Positions 5,575-6,101 of a stretch of DNA of 6,101 bases are shown piece by piece. The translations under genes and the position numbers were made by a program. The notes below the pieces were generated by a model. The model saw only the letters and a program-made list of their open reading frames with translations, ran no database searches and was not told where the DNA came from. How positions within the stretch are numbered: the first letter of the stretch is position 1; each line of letters starts with the position of its first letter. The DNA is taken from contig JAGRAG010000079.1 of NCBI GenBank assembly GCA_020435025.1, forward strand, positions 1-6,101, given 5' to 3'. This stretch comes from Bdellovibrionales bacterium. GTDB lineage: Bacteria; Bdellovibrionota; Bdellovibrionia; Bdellovibrionales; UBA1609.

Positions 5575-6101
5575 TTGTTGAGTGCATCTCGAAAATTAAT
5601 AAAAACAGCCTCTTTCACAGGAAAAGCAAAAAGAGATGGGGCCCTTTCTCTTTTTATTGTTTTTCTTCTTGGATTTAACAGCCAAGCTTATGCCGCATCC
5701 GCCGACATTCGAACTCTGGCGACGGGAGAGCTCAAAGAAGCCATTTCTTTAAAAAGTGCGCCCACCTGGGTGGAACATGCAGCTACGATTGCCCCTATTA
5801 CAATTGAACAACAACCGAAAAATGAAGATACGGAAACCCGTTTAACTTTATCGTTAGAACCGTTCAAAGCCCGAGGGATCACGGCGATGAATGACCTAAA
5901 AGAATTTCCTCTGGATCATTATGGTGAAACTTATCTCTACTCACTTCGCATGACCTCTCAAAAAACAGCGCCCCTATGGCAAGATCTGCACTATGCTTAT
6001 TTTGGAGCACTGGCTTTTTCGCAACAAGATGGTCAACTTCCCTTTTCCTCTTCTGCCCAGAGTGGGTCCATTCGCTTACACCACTTTTTTTTAGAAGCAG
6101 G
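5575..6101 (+). CDS. Secreted protein of unknown function, N-terminal part
   Basis: The first 175 codons are visible and the frame is open to the right edge. The protein begins with a long signal peptide: a positively charged region (about 1-22, with several Lys/Arg), a hydrophobic core (about 23-34, ALSLFIVFLLGF) and a likely cleavage site AYA|AS near residue 41, so it is exported. The mature part contains a Glu/Thr-rich strand-like segment (NEDTETRLTLSLEPFKARG) and a Tyr/Ser-rich region (YGETYLYSLRMTSQKTAPLW) but no recognised domain. TTG at 5575 or 5578 is the start, supported by AGGGGG upstream and a stop codon directly before. It is co-directional with the secreted-protein/regulator operon, 377 bp downstream. 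Whether it shares that transcript cannot be decided, as no clear terminator or promoter is seen between them. Confidence 0.78.
   Translation, partial: MLSASRKLIKTASFTGKAKRDGALSLFIVFLLGFNSQAYAASADIRTLATGELKEAISLKSAPTWVEHAATIAPITIEQQPKNEDTETRLTLSLEPFKARGITAMNDLKEFPLDHYGETYLYSLRMTSQKTAPLWQDLHYAYFGALAFSQQDGQLPFSSSAQSGSIRLHHFFLEA

Overview
The window is 6.1 kb of moderately AT-rich bacterial chromosome holding five genes: two on the minus strand (left) and three on the plus strand (right). No phage, IS, CRISPR, rRNA or tRNA gene is visible. The proteins suggest a Gram-negative bacterium: three exported or membrane-anchored products, including a TPR/YfgM-like anchored protein, next to a leucine dehydrogenase. 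The mix of amino-acid catabolism, weakly conserved secreted proteins and a TPR regulator recalls Bdellovibrio-type predators with lower GC. That assignment is an inference from general impression and should be treated as tentative.

Left part (1-1824, minus strand). A membrane-anchored TPR-like protein (1-553, C-terminus cut by the window edge) lies downstream of leucine dehydrogenase (706-1824). A 152-bp gap separates them. It contains a consensus-like promoter (TTGACA, 17-bp spacer, TTAAAT) and an 8-bp hairpin in the leader of the membrane protein, so the two genes can be transcribed independently. The dehydrogenase has its own candidate promoter at 1905-1933 and a strong Shine-Dalgarno (SD) sequence.

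Middle (1825-2303). This 479-bp divergent intergenic region separates the minus-strand metabolic gene from a plus-strand operon. It carries a textbook Rho-independent terminator (2017-2052) that faces left and has no recognisable gene upstream of it. It also has a 10-bp tandem direct repeat and a candidate rightward promoter.

Right part (2304-6101, plus strand). A 498-aa protein with a signal peptide and a partial zincin-like HExxxxxD motif (2304-3800) overlaps by 3 nt, in a TTGA arrangement, a 466-aa cytoplasmic protein (3797-5197). The second protein has N-terminal TPR-like helices and a C-terminal OmpR-type winged helix. The coupling suggests a secreted effector or enzyme and a regulator made together. 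A 377-bp intergenic region (5198-5574) follows, with a second leftward terminator-like structure. The last gene is a further signal-peptide protein (5575 to window end) starting at TTG behind a strong SD. Three of the five genes use non-ATG starts.

The part least explained by known families is the secreted-protein/TPR-wHTH pair and its flanking orphan leftward terminators.
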